Positions 5,374 to 6,029 of a DNA stretch of 6,029 nt are shown here, piece after piece (the first letter of the stretch is position 1; each line of letters opens with the position of its first letter). The translations under genes were made by a program, and so were the position numbers. Source of the stretch: an uncultured Lachnospiraceae bacterium (GTDB taxonomy: Bacteria; Bacillota; Clostridia; Lachnospirales; Lachnospiraceae). Where the stretch lies: the NCBI GenBank assembly GCA_948468325.1, contig CAOKHR010000157.1, forward strand, positions 1 through 6,029, read 5' to 3'. The notes under the pieces are model-generated. The model worked only from the letters and a program-made list of their open reading frames with translations. It ran no database searches and was not told the origin of the DNA.

Positions 5374-5981
5374 ATGGCCGGAACAAATGAAAGATATGCA
5401 GAGGAGCTTGTAAGAAGAGAAATGAAAATCAAACCCGGAAAAAACAGCTTTGGCTATGTTTATGTCCAGGGTGAGAAGTGTGCAGTATCCGCAATAAATC
5501 GTGCTTTAAAAAATGCAGGCGGAAAGCCAAAAGAATGTGCCTTATCAGATTATACTGCGAAAGGTTCTTCAAAAAAAGGAGCAATGCCTGAATTTATAAT
5601 CACATTTCATTCAGAATTAAATACAATTATTGTTGTGGAATGCAAAAAGAATATTTCCTTGCATGAAAGCGTTAACAGAGACCAGCCGCTTAAATATGCA
5701 GTAGACGGCGTATTGTATTATGCCAAATATTTAAAAGATGAATTTCATGTGATTGCCATTGCCCAAAGCGGTACTGACACTGGAAAAATGTTGGTATCTA
5801 CGTTTTATTGGCCGAAAAATCAGGCAGACTACATAGAATATACCAAGATTCGTAATATCATATTAGAGCCGGAAAATTATTTAAAGATGATAAAAGGAGA
5901 AAAAATACAGAAGGCTTATGATGCTGACACAATACAGATAACAGCGGCAAACATGCACGACTCATTACGGATTAATAAAAT
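5374..5981 (+). CDS. N-terminal part of a restriction-modification type protein with PD-(D/E)xK nuclease-like domain (truncated by contig end)
   Basis: About 202 genuine residues. Conserved features are NERYAEELVRRE (5-16), INRALKNAGGK (41-51), GAMPEFII (69-76), VVECKKN (87-93), H97, then YAVDGVLYYAKYL (108-120). PEF followed after 15-16 residues by ECK is a PD-(D/E)xK nuclease core with Glu in place of the usual Asp (P72-E73, E89, K91). This arrangement, including AVDGVL and the following VIAIA strand, resembles the N-terminal nuclease domain that precedes an N-6 DNA methylase in large Type IIG or Type I-like proteins. The methylase part is off the contig, so that is inference. ATG is 6 nt after AGGAGG (5362-5367). 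The frame runs on to a TAG at 6001-6003, but its last residues (DRKSVV) and stop come from sequencing adapter and are not real. Confidence 0.75.
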
Positions 5982-6029
5982 AGATCGGAAGAGCGTCGTG
6001 TAGGGAAAGAGTGTAGCTAGTGGTGTAGA
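5982..6029. other. Illumina TruSeq adapter contamination at the contig end
   Basis: From 5982 the sequence reads AGATCGGAAGAGC and continues GTCGTGTAGGGAAAGAGTG, then TAG to 6016. This is the well-known reverse complement of the TruSeq universal adapter. The last 13 bases no longer match well and look like low-quality adapter tail. The whole block should be treated as non-genomic. Translated, it gives the familiar artefact peptide DRKSVV followed by a stop. Confidence 0.96.

Noticed and set aside
5983..6003. Real C-terminus of the nuclease-like protein
   Set aside because: These codons are sequencing adapter, so the gene is simply truncated.

Overview
The window looks like the end of a contig from a low-to-moderate GC Firmicute of class Clostridia, probably Lachnospiraceae-like. 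This rests on strong AGGAGG-type ribosome binding sites, the AT-rich codon use, the trmN6-rsmI gene pair, and a lipoprotein and a helical protein of types I associate with gut clostridia. The genus cannot be fixed from the sequence.

Layout. (1) Positions 1-989, + strand: the last 41 codons of a TrmN6-type tRNA methyltransferase, then a complete rsmI (16S rRNA C1402 2'-O-methyltransferase). This is conserved housekeeping DNA. (2) Positions 1063-4064, - strand, convergent with rsmI: a DUF885-family lipoprotein with a HExxPGH metallopeptidase motif and a TTG start. Upstream of it lies a 383-residue protein of unknown function, probably in the same transcription unit (80 bp gap). (3) Positions 4065-4548: a 484 bp divergent intergenic region. 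It holds a tandem pair of 54-bp hairpin-forming repeats (51/54 identical) in the probable 5' leader of the unknown gene, a TGACAT/ATGTCA palindrome and candidate promoters in both directions. (4) Positions 4549-5981, + strand: an accessory-looking segment with a cysteine-rich 149-residue orphan, a 56-residue ribbon-helix-helix protein with a good promoter, and, 32 bp further on, the N-terminal 202 residues of a protein with a PD-(D/E)xK nuclease-like domain. The last resembles the N-terminus of large restriction-modification (N-6 DNA methylase) proteins. (5) Positions 5982-6029: not biological. The sequence is the Illumina TruSeq adapter followed by a degraded tail, so the apparent C-terminus and stop codon of the last gene are artefacts.

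How the parts may work together: trmN6 and rsmI modify tRNA and rRNA. The lipoprotein and its upstream neighbour may be co-expressed, but no shared function can be shown. The RHH gene and the nuclease-like gene form a likely two-gene operon, with the RHH protein a plausible autoregulator of a restriction-modification or other defence locus that continues off the contig. I do not see a clearly new system. The best leads are the tandem leader repeats and the truncated RHH-nuclease operon.
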